Below, piece by piece: positions 1 through 13,119 of a stretch of 64,000 bases of DNA. The notes below the pieces were generated by a model that made no database searches, had not been told where the DNA came from, and was given only the letters and a program-made list of their open reading frames with translations. The stretch lies in NCBI GenBank assembly GCA_013397075.1, contig VWZS01004479.1, positions 248,001 through 312,000 on the forward strand, in the 5' to 3' direction. A program made the translations under genes and the position numbers. The stretch's first letter is position 1; each line of letters opens with the position of its first letter. Source of the DNA: Rhabdornis inornatus. Lineage: Eukaryota; Chordata; Aves; Passeriformes; Rhabdornithidae.

Positions 1-3000
1 CTGATTCAATTAAGTATTTTAGTCTGGCTCACCACTTTTAAGGGTTCACTTTTTATTTAAGGAGCCATAATTTTAGGTACCCATAATTCAAAATTTTCAG
101 TGTCTGTATTGATGGGAATGCATGTGAGATGCTGCTCTCTAGGAGCTGAAGATAAAAACAGATTAAAGTTGCCAACTATGAGTGGCAGAAGTGGTTCAGG
201 GCTGTGCTTTTGGCTCCTGAAGAGGATTACAATTCCATCACTTGATTCTGGTAAAGATAAAATATCCCAATCCAGATTGGCCTTGGTCTTCTTCTGCTAT
301 ATGTTCCTTAACACGATATAACCCCCTTCACTACAGTTTAACCTAAATGCCTGGATCAAAGACACTTTTGCAAGCTGCTGTTTCATTGTACTTAGTGAGC
401 TGAAGACTGACTTTGTGTCTGTCCAGGAAAGCTTTTGCATTTCCAGTTTCAGTCCATCAGAGCACTAAATTTGTTAAGAGAAATAGTCCCAAACTATCAC
501 AGATAGTTGGAAAGCATTCAAAAGCAATGATTTGTGTCTAATTTTAGTGAACCCCTGAGCTGGAGTTTTTGCTAAGGATGTCACTTTGTCTGTCATGAGG
601 TGAAGCACCAGGTTCAGGTAATTTAATTGTTCTGACCATGCAATCTAACCCTTTCTTCTTCTTATCAGAAAATAATCCTAAATAGCCACAAAACAATACA
701 GTGAATTAATACTCAAAGGATGTCAACTTCTGAGTCTTCAGAAGAGTATCCTTCTAGTGAAGCTTCAGGTACTGCCCAGACACAATTTCAAGAAATCTTG
801 ATACTCCAGGGCTCATAAACAACCCGAATGGTTAATTGTTTTAAAGAAAAAAAAAATCATGGTAAAGGGAATGGAAAGAACAAACAAAAAGAAAGAGTCT
901 GTCTAGGAATGCAGGTCAGAGAACAGTACATATTAGGCCAAAGTCTAGGAAGGAGCAGGAGACTGAAAGGAATTAAAGGATATAAGAGAAAGGAGTGCAG
1001 AAAAAATGGCTGAAATGTAAAAATAATGAGAAGGCCATTGATACCCAGAAGTTCTTTTGTAGTTCTGACTCTTGAAAAAGCATTTCTGCTGCTGACCATC
1101 AGCTAGATTTTTTTGACACATCTGTTTTCTGAGAGAGGTGTTTTATTCTATGTGCAGTGCTACTAGCAATTGTTTCTGGCATGCTTGGCTCACCATTCCT
1201 TTGCACTTTAATTGGAATTATTAGATACTCGTGTGTCACTGAGGGTAAGTCCAGGACATCAGTAATGAAGTCTAACATGCTCTTATATAGACAAAGGATT
1301 ACATAGGCTCATCCACAGCTTCTTCTGTCTGTTTCTCTGAATAGTTTTATCCTAATAAATACCTAAATCTTCTTTACATATCAACAGTAGTCAAGAAACA
1401 GTAACCCTAGTAACTTCTAGCTCAATATTTTTTTTCCAGTTAAAAAAGTTCTCAGCATGTTGAAACACAGAAGAGGTGACTGTACAACAGAGCCCAAGGC
1501 TAACCTTTGGAGGCAAGTGTTAGTTTAGTCATGGAGAGACAGATTAGGAAAGAAAAAAATTGTAATTGAATGTGTTTTTTTGGTAATTTCATCTTTTTTT
1601 TAGAAGAAGGTTTCAGGCAAGAAGATAAGGACAACAATTTATTCAATTTATCCAATGAAATATTTCAGATTGTATTAATAGACTGAAGTGATGTTTACAT
1701 GTGTAGTTTTAGGTATAGTTTCCTGTGGAGACAAGCTCATCAGGTCAAGATTGCTAGGTCAGTAGTTACTCTCCATCTAGGTGCAGTCTACTGAGGACAT
1801 TGCAAAAGCACAGGACTTGCATAATTGATGATGTGAGCTGGAATTTCTTCAAGAAACTGCCTTTTCCTTGGGATGACAAACTGGAACAGCCTCTTCTCTG
1901 GGGGACAGACAAACTCTTGTTTGTCAAAATTAGTGTAACTTTTACACTTCTTACTCAAAGAATGTTTTGCAAAATTTCTGATCTTGTTAAGATGACTTTT
2001 TAAAATCTTTTCAGGAGAAAATGCAATTGCAAATTTAAATTGATCTCTCTTCTACCTAAACCAACAACAAAACAATAAAATGAAACTGAAATGAAGAAAT
2101 GCAAATTTCAACAACTTTGAACTGGGGCAATGATGTCGTGCACTTTTTTCTTTTTTTCCCCCCTTTCCTTTAGCTTACTAATTCAGAAACTTGCTGAGGT
2201 TTTTTTTGTTCCCCACTTTATGAAAGAGGATACCTTTTCTTGAGTCTTATGATGTTTTAGGAAAAAGAAAATGTTGTTTTCTGGACCCTAGCAGTCAGGG
2301 CATGAAACTTGTTTCTCGTATGTAGCAATGCAATGTATGTAAAGTATCTTTCACAATGCGTAGCCCATTCTGGCGTGTGGCCAATGTGTAGATACCTATC
2401 AGAGATGAGCTTCGGAAGAAATAGATGAGAAAATTTTATGCAGACTCACATTTTCCCTTAGTTTCTATGGGCTTTTTTTCTTATTATATTTAGTTATATT
2501 AACTGAAGATGTAGGTGTTCCATCAGCGGTTGGAAAGGAATAGCCCTGCTCCAACCACCTTTACAGCTTTTCTAAGGGCTTGACAAACTGTTAGAGCTGC
2601 CTGTGTTTAGATGAGCCCCACAAAGTGTCTACATTTGCATAGGCAAATACCCATGCCAGTGGTGCTTGCACAACCCCTCACAGCTCTATGCACAGGTAAC
2701 CTGCCTGGTAGCTCCAGAGATCTGTTTGCTCATGCAACAGCCACTTACTTACATAGAGAATCCTGAGCATTGAAGTTCAGTGTCAGAGCTGGTCCTTAAA
2801 ATCCATGGAAATGCATGTGAACCCCAAAAAGCAGTTTGCAGGGAACCAGACTGAGAGCCTACAGAGTCTTCCTGGGATGTGGTGCCCTCTTGGATTGCTG
2901 GAGCAGCTCTTTGGAACTTGTACTAAGACCATTCCTTACGTCATACAGATGAAAATCCAGGATGCTTCTAATTAACTTTGATATCTGGAACAACACACTT

Positions 3001-3258
3001 TCACAGATGTTGTTTCAAGCTGGACTTGCATATCCAAATTACTGTGGAGGCAATAAATGGTTTTGGAGCAGATTGACCAGAAAGTTCATGTTCATATTGC
3101 AGCAGTGGAATATGTGGTCATTCATACTGGCAGCTCACTGCCATTCTCCCTGTGTAAATATAAAGGGAGGCAAAATGAGTAGTTCTCAGCATTCTACCTT
3201 TATATTTATTCATCCTTTTGCACCTCCAGTGCCTTCAACTTGCTTCTTTGGTGTGGAA
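1..3258. other. Noncoding unique sequence, no gene recognised
   Basis: Open frames here are at most about 100 codons, overlap on both strands and resemble no protein family I know. The sequence is AT-leaning and unique in appearance. The only low-complexity feature of note is a pyrimidine run at about 2143-2172. I see no convincing exon, RNA gene or mobile element. This fits intergenic or intronic DNA. Confidence 0.7.
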
Positions 3259-3515
3259 ATCATAGAATGATTTGGGTTGGAAACAACCTTAAAAATCATC
3301 TTGTTCCAACCCCGCTGCCATGGGCAGGGACAATTTTCCCTGAACCAGGTTGCTAAAGTCCCCATCTAACCTGGCTTTGAACACTGCCAGGGATGGGGCA
3401 TCCACAACTTCTCTGGGCAACCTGTCCAGTGCCTCACCACTCTCACTGTAAATCATTTCTTCCTAAAATCTAATGTAAACCTACCCTATTCAAGTTAACA
3501 GCCATTACTCCTTGG
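3259..3515 (-). mobile_element. CR1 LINE, 3'-end fragment
   Basis: Read on the plus strand this begins with the reverse complement of the CR1 terminal repeat unit (ATCATAGAATGA). It continues through the CR1 3' region in the order familiar from bird genomes: the TTGGGTTGGAAACAACCTT block, GGGCAGGGACA, CTGGCTTTGAACACTGCCAG, GGGGCATCCACAACTTCTCT and GGGCAACCTGTCCAGTGCCT. The element therefore lies on the minus strand with its 3' end at 3259. Only about 260 bp remain, so it is strongly 5'-truncated, as most CR1 copies are, and no coding part is kept. Similarity fades near CCATTACTCCTTGG, so the inner boundary is approximate. Family assignment is by recall of the CR1 3' consensus; the subfamily is not resolved. 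Confidence 0.93.
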
Positions 3516-6500
3516 AAAAAATCTAGGTTCATAGGCCAGAAGAAAGCAGCAGGTAATGGGATGCTCCAAGTAAATCCTCTGCATCCCAGTGTAGGTGCAG
3601 GCTCAACTAAATCTTACAGCAGAAATACTTGTCACCTGACAAGTGGAGATTCTTCTGCTTTGATCCACTAATTATTATTCTCACTGATTTTATTCCAGTT
3701 ATCAAGGCTCTTACATCCTCTTCGATTTCCATTATGTTATTGATTTCTCTCAATATTCTCTTTCAGCACTGGATACTCCTATATCCCCTATATCTCCTTA
3801 CCTGCCTTATAATTCTGCTAATCCACGTCCTCTCAGTTTAAAACAGCAAACTCCTATATGCTACTGTATCAGATGTCTTACAGGAATTGACATAAATCTG
3901 CCACATTTCCAAGAAAATCAGTTCAGAGAGAAGGATTAAAAGTCATGACCCCATTTTAATCAACCCAAGCTGTATTTTATGCTATTTTCTATCTGCTTTC
4001 ATGTGTTTGCATACAACAGCAGTCAGAGTTATAGGTCTATGGGGCCATCATATTCCACCTTTCCCTTTTTTTCCTTGCTGTACTCCTCTCAGATGGTTTT
4101 GTTTTGTTTCCAACATAGACACAGTGTGGTAGAGGTATTTGAAAGAGGGAAAATCAGTAAGAGCTCAAATCCTGCAGGAGTTCTTTATGTGAACTTCCAA
4201 GCTATTTAGGAGGAATTTGTTGTAGAAACCCTTTACTAGATCAAGTTTGACATAAATAGTCTACCAAGCTAGCAATTACACCAACATGTTCCTCAGTGCA
4301 ATAATAATTCACTATACAAAGGCAACAAGGGTTTCCTCTGTCCAAGCTTATTCTAAGAGCATACAATATGGAGGAACTTAACAGTTGGGGAATGTTTTTA
4401 GCTCTGATCTTGGTGTCTCTAGGTTGTATTCTGTATCAACAAATTGGAAATAACATACCTTTAATAGCTTACTATGCCAATATTATTAGAGACTAGAAAA
4501 AGAAAAGTTAGAAAGAAAAGTTAAGCAGGAGTTACCATCATTAATTATCATCACTCAGGAGACTTATATGGGACTTATTTGGCACAGAAGCATGTGTGAG
4601 AATGTTAATAACAAAAACTTGTGGGTGACACTGTCTGGACCCTGCAGTCACAGCCCTGGCCCTGGCCATGGGAATGCACACAACTTCAGCTCGAAGCAAA
4701 GTGCATGAGGATTTTTGTATAACTTCAGTTCATTGCAGTTGTTGATGCTGCAGCTCAAATCAGCATTTATTTGACTAAAGGATGTTTAAGATGATGAAAT
4801 GATCTCTAATTATAATGTGCTGAAAGAGCTCCTGAAAAATTGTCTTGTTTCTGCTTTTAGTTTAGCTGGAGGCATTGGAAAAGAAATGCAGGCGGTGGAA
4901 ACAATGTCTTAAGTCACAGTAAAAGTTTCATATGTATTCTTCAGGAAAGTTCCACGTCTTTTTTGGTGTCTCAGGCCCTGTCCTAGTACAGCACAGCAAT
5001 ATGCATTTAACCTCAATGATGTGATACATCTCAGTGAGATCAGAGGGGCATGCACACATCATACCAATTTTGATTGTATTTGGAGCTAGGCAGGTCCAAG
5101 TATCAGACTTTGGATTCAGTCATTTAAAATTGTGTGTCAGGCAAACCCATAGAATTTTGGCTTCTTTTAACTTCTCCCTGTTTGTCCACAAGGCAGCAAT
5201 TCCTAGATAAATGCTATAATCAGATTCCCTTTGCCCATACTATTTTGTGTCTGTTCTGGGCAGTACTTTTTCAGTATGCACACCGTAAAACTGTACTGGA
5301 TTTTTTTCTCTGAGCCACAGCACATCACAAATGCACGTGCAGTTTGTTGCCCTCTCTCACTTCAAGCCCGCTATTGCTGTTGGTGCTCGCCTTTTTTCTT
5401 TCAGACTTTTGTAGTTTCCAGTGCTCTCACTCTCCTTTCAGTGGGTTTTCTCTATTTCATGCTCTTTCCAGGCTAGTGCCAACAATACGTGTAACACACT
5501 GATTATTTCCTCTGCTAGGCCATAAATTGCATTCACTCTCCTAGGATCCAGTCCTTCAGTGTCCTCAGAAGTGTTCAGGAGGGCATGCAAGAGCATGTTG
5601 CAAGCAAAAAGTCACATTGGTTCCTACAGGGATTTTTTTAATGGTGAAACCAAGCACCTGCATGGGTCCCTTGCCATCTGGTCTGTCAGGAATGGCCTTG
5701 AATGGCCAGCCATCACAGAGCTTGAGGGATGGGAGCAAGGTACCAACTCCTCACTGTTCCCACCCAGACAACAATTTTCCCCTTCCATGCAGAACTCAGG
5801 GTGCCCTGGTAGTGCTGAGCAGGGCAGTCACTCCCCGAAATGTCACTCCTGAGCTGCTTTCTCCGTGGCTCAGCACCAAGCCTCCAAGAGCACAGCCAAA
5901 ACGCTCCCCCAGGAGGCTCTGAAGTTGTGTTGGCACAGGCAGTATTGTGGAGGGAGCAGCGGGGAGAAAGTGGTTTGCTGAGCCAGAGGGTAGGAAGAGA
6001 GAAGGGGTTGGAGATGCAGGCCAATCCAGAAAAATGTGGGTACTTTCCACCTGAGAACTGGCATCTCACCAAAGGATCCTTGGGTCTGCTTGGAGAGGAT
6101 ATTAGCTTTCCTATTCTTGCTGCAGGGTTCTTTGGCTCCTAGGTCACTTCCAGAGTTGTTATTGCAAAGTAATATTCATGGGAACTGATCTGGGAGGTAA
6201 AAAAAATACCTCTTCAGCTGGGTCTGTGACCCATGGTGAGGTTTAATCAGTTTTGTAAGGTATCTTTTGTATCTTACTGTTTCAAGTAAATAAAGATTCA
6301 GATAAAATTTAGGCATTTAAAGGGACCTTCTTGGTAGGTTTTATTGTCTTTTTTTTCAATATTCTTTCTATTTATAGCTTTTTGTGATAAATGGTCACTG
6401 TTTTGCCAACGATTGAGTAGAGTTTTTAATTATGCATACTAGCATTTTATGTAACTTTTTGGTTAACTATTAGCAGACATTTCTGGTATTTTTCAGAGGA

Positions 6501-9500
6501 GTGGATGCTGACTTACTGCAACTGGATTTGGTGCCTGTGAGTGTGTGTTGTGACATCCCATTTTACTTGCTTTTCTTTAGGAGAGTGGGACAGAAATCAA
6601 ACCAACTAAAACAATACTGAGAACATTCTGAGCAAGCTTGGGTCCAGAGAGAGAATGTGGTGCTTGGATTGCCAGTGTAAACATGGGCCAACTGATCCTT
6701 TTCTAAGTTTTGTTGAGTTCTTTTTGCATAAAAAATACATCAGATATAACTATTCACGTTATATAAAAATTAATTAGAATACATTACTTATTTTAAGTGA
6801 GGAGACACATACCATTCAAGAGAATAAGCCCATAAAATCCATATTTGCATCTTCTCTTGACATCTGAATGATACTTTCTGCTCTGTGTAATCCCTGGAGC
6901 TGCTGTGCTCTGCGCCTCTCTCGTGCAGATTGTGTGATTTTAGTGAGCTCTTTTTGTTTGCCAAGACTGCAAAAGCTGATGATGAGAGAGGGAGTGTAAC
7001 TCTGGCCATTTTCTAGCAAAAGACATTTTGCCTGTAAGTTTGGTAGTATACTTTGCATTTATGGTCACTTAGTGTCTCTCACTTAGGGGTATATTCTGTT
7101 GAGTTCTCATGTTATTTTATTCCTATATATTTGCAGTAACTCTTAACCACTGCCACTAATACTCTGAAAATAATCTGCAGGTTTGCCAGTTAGGTGCTGA
7201 ACTTCAACCACTTATGTGCTCTATGTATGAAGTATATCATTATAAGAGGCTTTCTTGAAATGTCTTCTCTGAAATTTCAGACCATGTTTAATCTTGCTCA
7301 CAGGTACAGCACTGTAATTTCAAGTTCTGCTTGCAGTTTATAACTCTGCAGTTCTATTTTTTGAAGAGCTGCTAACCAATTATTCTCCATCCTATGAGTG
7401 AAGAGTTGCATATTTGTGCCAAAACCATAATACTATGTTCTTCTGTCTACTAAATAAAATGCTGGTTTTGCAGAGCATTTCTCCAATTTTCCTACAGGCA
7501 TACATATTAATAATAATAAAGTTGTGCCCCTAAATCAGTCTTAACCAAGTAATTTAACAAAGGTCAGGGTTGTTTAAAATGTAGTCACAGGAGTCCAAAG
7601 AAGTGAATAGATGCAGATGGTAAAGAGGAGAGCTGTAATACAACAGCTAAAATCATGTTAGTTCAAGCTGTTCAAAACATTAATCCTGAGAATAATTAAT
7701 CCCTGGGATAATGTTTGTACTATTGTTGTACGGTTCTACACGCAAGTATAAGAAATTATTATGTATTATTATGCCAATAAACACAATAATAAGTCCTCTT
7801 TTGCTAATGATTTTTATACCCAGAATTAAACAATTTTGCAAATTAAGTGGTTTTTCAAAATGACCAGCATGTATAATTATATTTTTATAGAGATGCATAC
7901 ACATATACACTTTCTTTAAGAGTAATGGACTTTTATTCCCAGTAAATCTTTAATTGGGTTTGTTCCACAATTTCTATTCTTCATTGTATATATGTGTGAG
8001 ACATACAATCAATGGTTGGAAAAAAAAGTGGAAGTCCCACTGAGTCTTATATTCATGTCATTTCTCATTACAGGAAGTGACAGTGCATATGTTTAAAAGT
8101 GCTAATGTGATCACTGGAATGACTGTTACAAATCAGCCTAATTCAGCTTTTCCAAAAAACCTGCATAAAATCTGGGTGCTTGTCATATGCGTGCCAGTTA
8201 AAATCCATACAGATAATTTCAGAATTGTAAGAATTCTGCAGGTACAGGCTCAAGGAATCTTTTCACATTTTCTTTGTGTGTATTTTCATCTACAGCAGGC
8301 AAGCTATAAAAAAAAATACAGTGCACAGAGACTACAAGCACTGATGAGGAATATTAGACCAACTTGGCATGCTAATGTAATTCTTGCGGAAATTCCTCCC
8401 TTTCTTCTCCCCTCTTAATTTTTCAAGTACATCTTCTCATAATCTATCTTGATTACTTGACTGCTGAGATACTATTAATTTCTTTTATTTCCACAAGATT
8501 CCAAGATTTTAAGGGTAAATAAAGATAATATTTTTCCATATCCATAAAACAACCCATAAAACCACATGATGTGATTTCTGCATCAAGCCCAGCATGACTG
8601 TTTGAACTGTACCATCTTTTCAGAAAGTAAATCAGCCTCAACTTTAATCTGCAAGTGATGGCAAGTCTACTGCATCTATGTGCAAGCTGACCCAGAGTTA
8701 GATTCTTATATGAGTTCCTTCATCCTCAGTTTCAAAATGCAAACTGTCATTGTGCTTTTATTTTCTACAGCCTGTAAAGTTAACAAAATGTTTGCTACTG
8801 GAAATTTTTTAAAGTTTTCTTTAAGAGCTTTCTTCATCAATTTTAGCGTTGTCAAGACATTTCCACACTTTTGTAACTCATCAGAATGATGTGGTTAGTA
8901 AATATATGTAAAAACCATTAATTTGCTTCATTTAAAAGGAAAGAAAAAAAAAATTAAAATACTGAGTCATCTTCCCTGCCCCTTGCAGCCTAGTGTCAAT
9001 GATCAGTCACATTTCTGATACCAAATTTTACTCCTCTCTTCTCAAGTAGAATCCCCTTAAAAGTAGTTATTACTTAATTTTGAAGTTCTAAAGGCTCATC
9101 TGTGTTTGTGAAGATAAGTCAAAACAGAGGCTATTAAAGCAGAAAGTTTTATTAATTAGTAATTAGATTAGTAAATTAACTGAGTAGGAAGAATTCTTTA
9201 ATTCTGCATGGAATCTTTCTTTTAAAATACAGGACGGTTTCCTTACAGCAAAACCATAAGAAAAAAAATCAAAATAAATGTGTTAATTATACTCCTAGAC
9301 CTGCTTGCATGTCAAAACTGTTTTTTTTCAGCATTGCTTCATTGTTGAGGGTTAGTGTACTTCACCAGCAAGTGGCAGAACATGTCCTAAGCAGGGATTT
9401 TCCATTGCATGCCACAATTACAGACAATTGACATTTGATTATAATAACCAGCAAACTTTCATGGAATAAATGACACCCTGAGTAAGCTTCATAACCATTT

Positions 9501-12208
9501 GCCTCACCCTACCCTGGAATGTATCTGTGCTGTGTGAAGGCTAGGAACAGTTCTGGTGATTGCAAGCAGAATTATTTGAAGCCAAGGGAGCACAGAATAT
9601 TTCCTGAGATAGGTTGCACTGGATAGCTTACACACTGCTTGTAGTAGATTTTAGAATTCTTTCCTTTGGTGTAGTTCTGAGTACACTCCCAGGAACAAAA
9701 TGGTAGTCTGTGCTGGGAATTATACACTTGCATCCTAAAGTTTCTGTGTTTCCTGAGCTTGGTTCAACCCTGTCTTGCATTTTTACCAGCTCTCTGCTTA
9801 TGTCACTGAACACAGAGTAGGGGTGACACTGCCAAATCAAAATCATTTTGTAGAGAAGTGCAGGAATTGTGCCACTTGTTTTTGGTGCCTGTGGTTTGAG
9901 CAGCAGCAGGCAAAGCTGCTGGCCTGTGTAAACTCGTCACTTTGTTATGTAACTCTCCTGTAACTTTTCTTGCTTCATGGCCACAGCCAGCTAAACTGCT
10001 GAGAGCCCACAAAGAGTGTGCCAAGAGTGTGTGGGTTGCAGGTGTCTCTGGCTATGAGTAGTGATGTGTAAAACTGCAGGGCTGGAAAGATCCATAAAGG
10101 TACAACTCAGTGAGTGTGGTGGAACCATATTCCCATAGACTGAGAGTTTCCGCTTGAACAGCCCATCAGCAAACACACTTCTGTCACCTACAGGGTGAGT
10201 AATGTGGAAGAAAAGTTTTCTTCATTCAAAAGTGGTGACTGAGAAAACAGATTTTTTTCCATCTTGATGCTAGCTGGATTGGGATATGCTATTGTCACGC
10301 TATATACTAAGACTTCTCACGTACATCATTGCCCCTCAGGACCCTCAAAACTACTCTACCTGTCCATCCCTCCTTCACATTCACCTGCTTATCTTCTGGA
10401 TCCTACTCAGACTCAGGAGTACATCTAGAGTTGAGAAACCATCCTTCAACACTTTTTGCTCTTCTTCCCTTCTGAGGGGGAGGAACAAACCCTGGCAACT
10501 GCAGCAGCCCTCTTGCATCTTGGGATCACAGAGGAAGCATGAGCAGTGTCTGTAAGACGTTTCAGGTTTTTAATTGTTGCATAGTGCTGAGAACACTTTT
10601 GCAATGTGAATGGGTAGTATTTATTATGTTCCTAGGAATCCCATGGTTTTCGGCCCATTCTCAGTTTTGCAATTTTTTAACAAAAGTTGTTAGACTGTGG
10701 AGTTTCTTGATCTTAAATGTAGCACCAACTTAACAGTTCTGACATCTGAACTTTAGAGAAACCTTAAGAACTCAATTGCTTAGCTTAAAAAAAAAGCAAG
10801 GCCCAGCACAGAACAGATGTATAGTAATAAACTTATCTCATAATGTCAAATGATTAAACAGTGGATTCTTTTTTACATTTAAATATACAAGACTTTCCAT
10901 TAAGGGACTTTGTTGACTCTGATAACAGTTTCACAACCATTAAGTTTATTTCTACAGCTATTTGTTAAAAGCCAATAGGGAAAATAATAGAAACTAATTG
11001 AAAAGCAAAGCAAACAAAGCAGAGCCTAGAATGTTTCAGTTAATAAGCAATAGAGATTGTATTGATTTCATTTTATAAACAACATTAATCCTCAATAACA
11101 ATTAAAGTGTAGACAGGTTGCTTGTTTAAGTTATCAGATAAGATGTCCTACTCAGGTAGATATCTCCGGTAGTAATTTGAAAAGGATATGAGGATTCAAG
11201 GATCTATTGATCTATCCATCATGAGCCTGTGTCATGAGAAATGCTCTTGGCAAGATGCAGTAGTTCTTAAAACCTCAAAGACTGGCAATGTAAAATTCCT
11301 GCTGCTGGAAAACATTGCAAGCCTGCATGAAAACAGTACAGTTTCAAAAGTAGCTTTATGTTTTTTCCCCAAATGATAGAGATTAATGAAGTGAAGCATC
11401 AGATCTTGTCTGCTCCTTATTCAAAGGCAGCAGAAATGAATATCTGTAGCCTCAAAGCAGGATCTGCATTCAAGACTGTGGGAAGCTTTGGTCCTGGGTA
11501 TCCTCTGCTGGCAGAAAACTGCAAAAGCTATTCCAGAGACACTTCTGCTCTAGGAGCAGAATGCAACCCCCTCTAGATGGTGGCTTAGAACTCTAAGGAA
11601 GGCTGGAAAAGAATTATATGAGTACAAATCTCTAAAAATACAAAGGAAAGCTTTTGGCAATGTACACAAAGGATAGCAATGCAATATTCACAGCTCAGGT
11701 GTTGACAGGTATTTATTTGCAGTTGCTCTGTGACTCTGCGTGCTTGGTGGTGAATGAATCCTCGAGGTATGTCAGTGTAGCTGGTTCTGGAGGTGCTCCT
11801 TTTGTTTACCTGATGGTGTGGCAGCAGCTGGGAAGAGCAGCAGGGCAGGGTCTCTTTTTTAGTGCAATGGGAAGTCCAGAGGCTTACTTTGATTGCTGGT
11901 CCGTGCTGAAGCCTGGCTTTGGCCAAGGGCCTCCAGCACAGTCCAACTAACCAGCAAATTGGTTCTTGTCTTGTGCCTAAACCACCTGTGTGCTCATGAA
12001 TAAGCTGCTCTCTTCAGCTCGTGGTGGGCAGGACCTGATCCAGTGGCTTGCTATCCAAATGCCTAATTGGCCACAGTCTGTGAGGAGAGGTTGCTTAACA
12101 GGCATGTGTTCAATGCAGGGACCCATGGTGCAAAAGTGACTGCTTGGGCTCAGGTTCCTCCTCTGCCACAGGGAACTTTGACGCTCTGTCTCGTTCAGTG
12201 ATTTTGGA
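3516..12208. other. Noncoding unique sequence with AT-rich blocks
   Basis: No frame exceeds about 120 codons and none resembles a known protein. A slightly GC-richer patch at 5.6-6.1 kb produces several overlapping frames on both strands, which looks like a composition effect. The 7.68-8.42 kb and 10.74-11.17 kb stretches are AT-rich, unique-looking and dense in TAAT/ATTA, AACAAT and GATAAG words; they are raised as findings. No RNA gene or mobile element was recognised. Confidence 0.65.
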
Positions 12209-12312
12209 AGTTGCTCAAAGACCCATCTGACCTGTTCTGGAACACTTCCAGGGATAGGGCATTCACAGCTCTTCTCTGGGTGACCTCGTGCCATGTCTTC
12301 GCATCCTCACAG
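12209..12312 (-). mobile_element. CR1 LINE, short diverged fragment
   Basis: About 100 bp match the CR1 3' region in the same orientation and order as the copy at 3259-3515: GTTGCTCAAAGACCCATCTG, then GGAACACTTCCAGGGATAGG, GCATTCACAGCTCTTCTCTG and GGTGACCTCGTGCCATGTCT. The terminal repeat and the block next to it are missing, so this is an internal scrap rather than an intact 3' end. It is more diverged than the other copies. Both boundaries are approximate. It may be an older independent insertion, because about 800 bp of unrelated sequence separates it from the large CR1 copy that follows. Confidence 0.72.
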
Positions 12313-13119
12313 CTGTTCTGCTGAAATTGGGCTGATTTTTATGGACTAGTTCAAAATCCATTTGATTAAAAATGAAGGAAATTAAAATAAAGAATGAGAT
12401 TGAATGTGATTCTATGATCTCATGTTAACAACACACACGGGAGAGAAGATACTTTGATGTCAGTTCCTGTTTTATTAAACGTACAGCACACAAGTGTGAA
12501 ATATACTGTAGAACAGGGACTGACACACTGGTTTCCTCTATCCAGCTGAATGTCCAAGACCACTCTCTCTGGCCAAGATAATAAATATCTGGTTGGTCCA
12601 AGTAGCGTGGAATAGTGTTCATAGGAAAGAACATTGTTCTCAAACTGCCTTGTGGGCTCTTCAGGGAATGAATTCAAATTCTTTTATGGTGAGGAGGAGA
12701 ACAAAGCCCCCTCCTCTGTGGATATGGATGAGGTTACTGGTTCTGAGCCAGGTGGACAAACCAGTAGTAACCTTCTCTAGATGTATATTTTGAAAAACAA
12801 GTGTGCTCCTACCCCAAACTGCATCATGGTCTTACCTACTTAAGCACCAGGTTTTGAAATTTCTGCAGGGTGTCCTGTGTCCTAGGAAAATGTAGGATTT
12901 AAGACAAGGTCTTCTCAACAGCAGTTTCTCCTTTCTGTGCTGAAATGTTGTCTTTGGAATCAGGCTTATGACTCTGGAGAAGTAAAATCAAATAAGACCA
13001 TGCTAGAAGCTTGTACTTTAGTGTTCTTTGTTCAAGATAAGATGCATTGTACTATATACAAATCACACTGTACAATGGAGCAGTACACCGCATATATTGG
13101 TGTTCCTGTTTTTTTATAT
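12313..13119. other. Noncoding spacer between two CR1 copies
   Basis: This stretch has no convincing coding frame. A short GATTCTATGATCTCATG word at about 12408-12420 resembles the CR1 terminal repeat in plus orientation, but the sequence before it is not CR1, so it is not annotated as a copy. Confidence 0.55.

Noticed and set aside
10140..10210. CAGG|GTGAGTAA donor-like site
   Set aside because: Isolated site without a recognisable exon upstream; such sites occur by chance many times in 64 kb.
12405..12420. GATTCTATGATCTCATG resembling the CR1 terminal repeat on the plus strand
   Set aside because: The preceding sequence is not CR1, so the short match is not enough for a copy.
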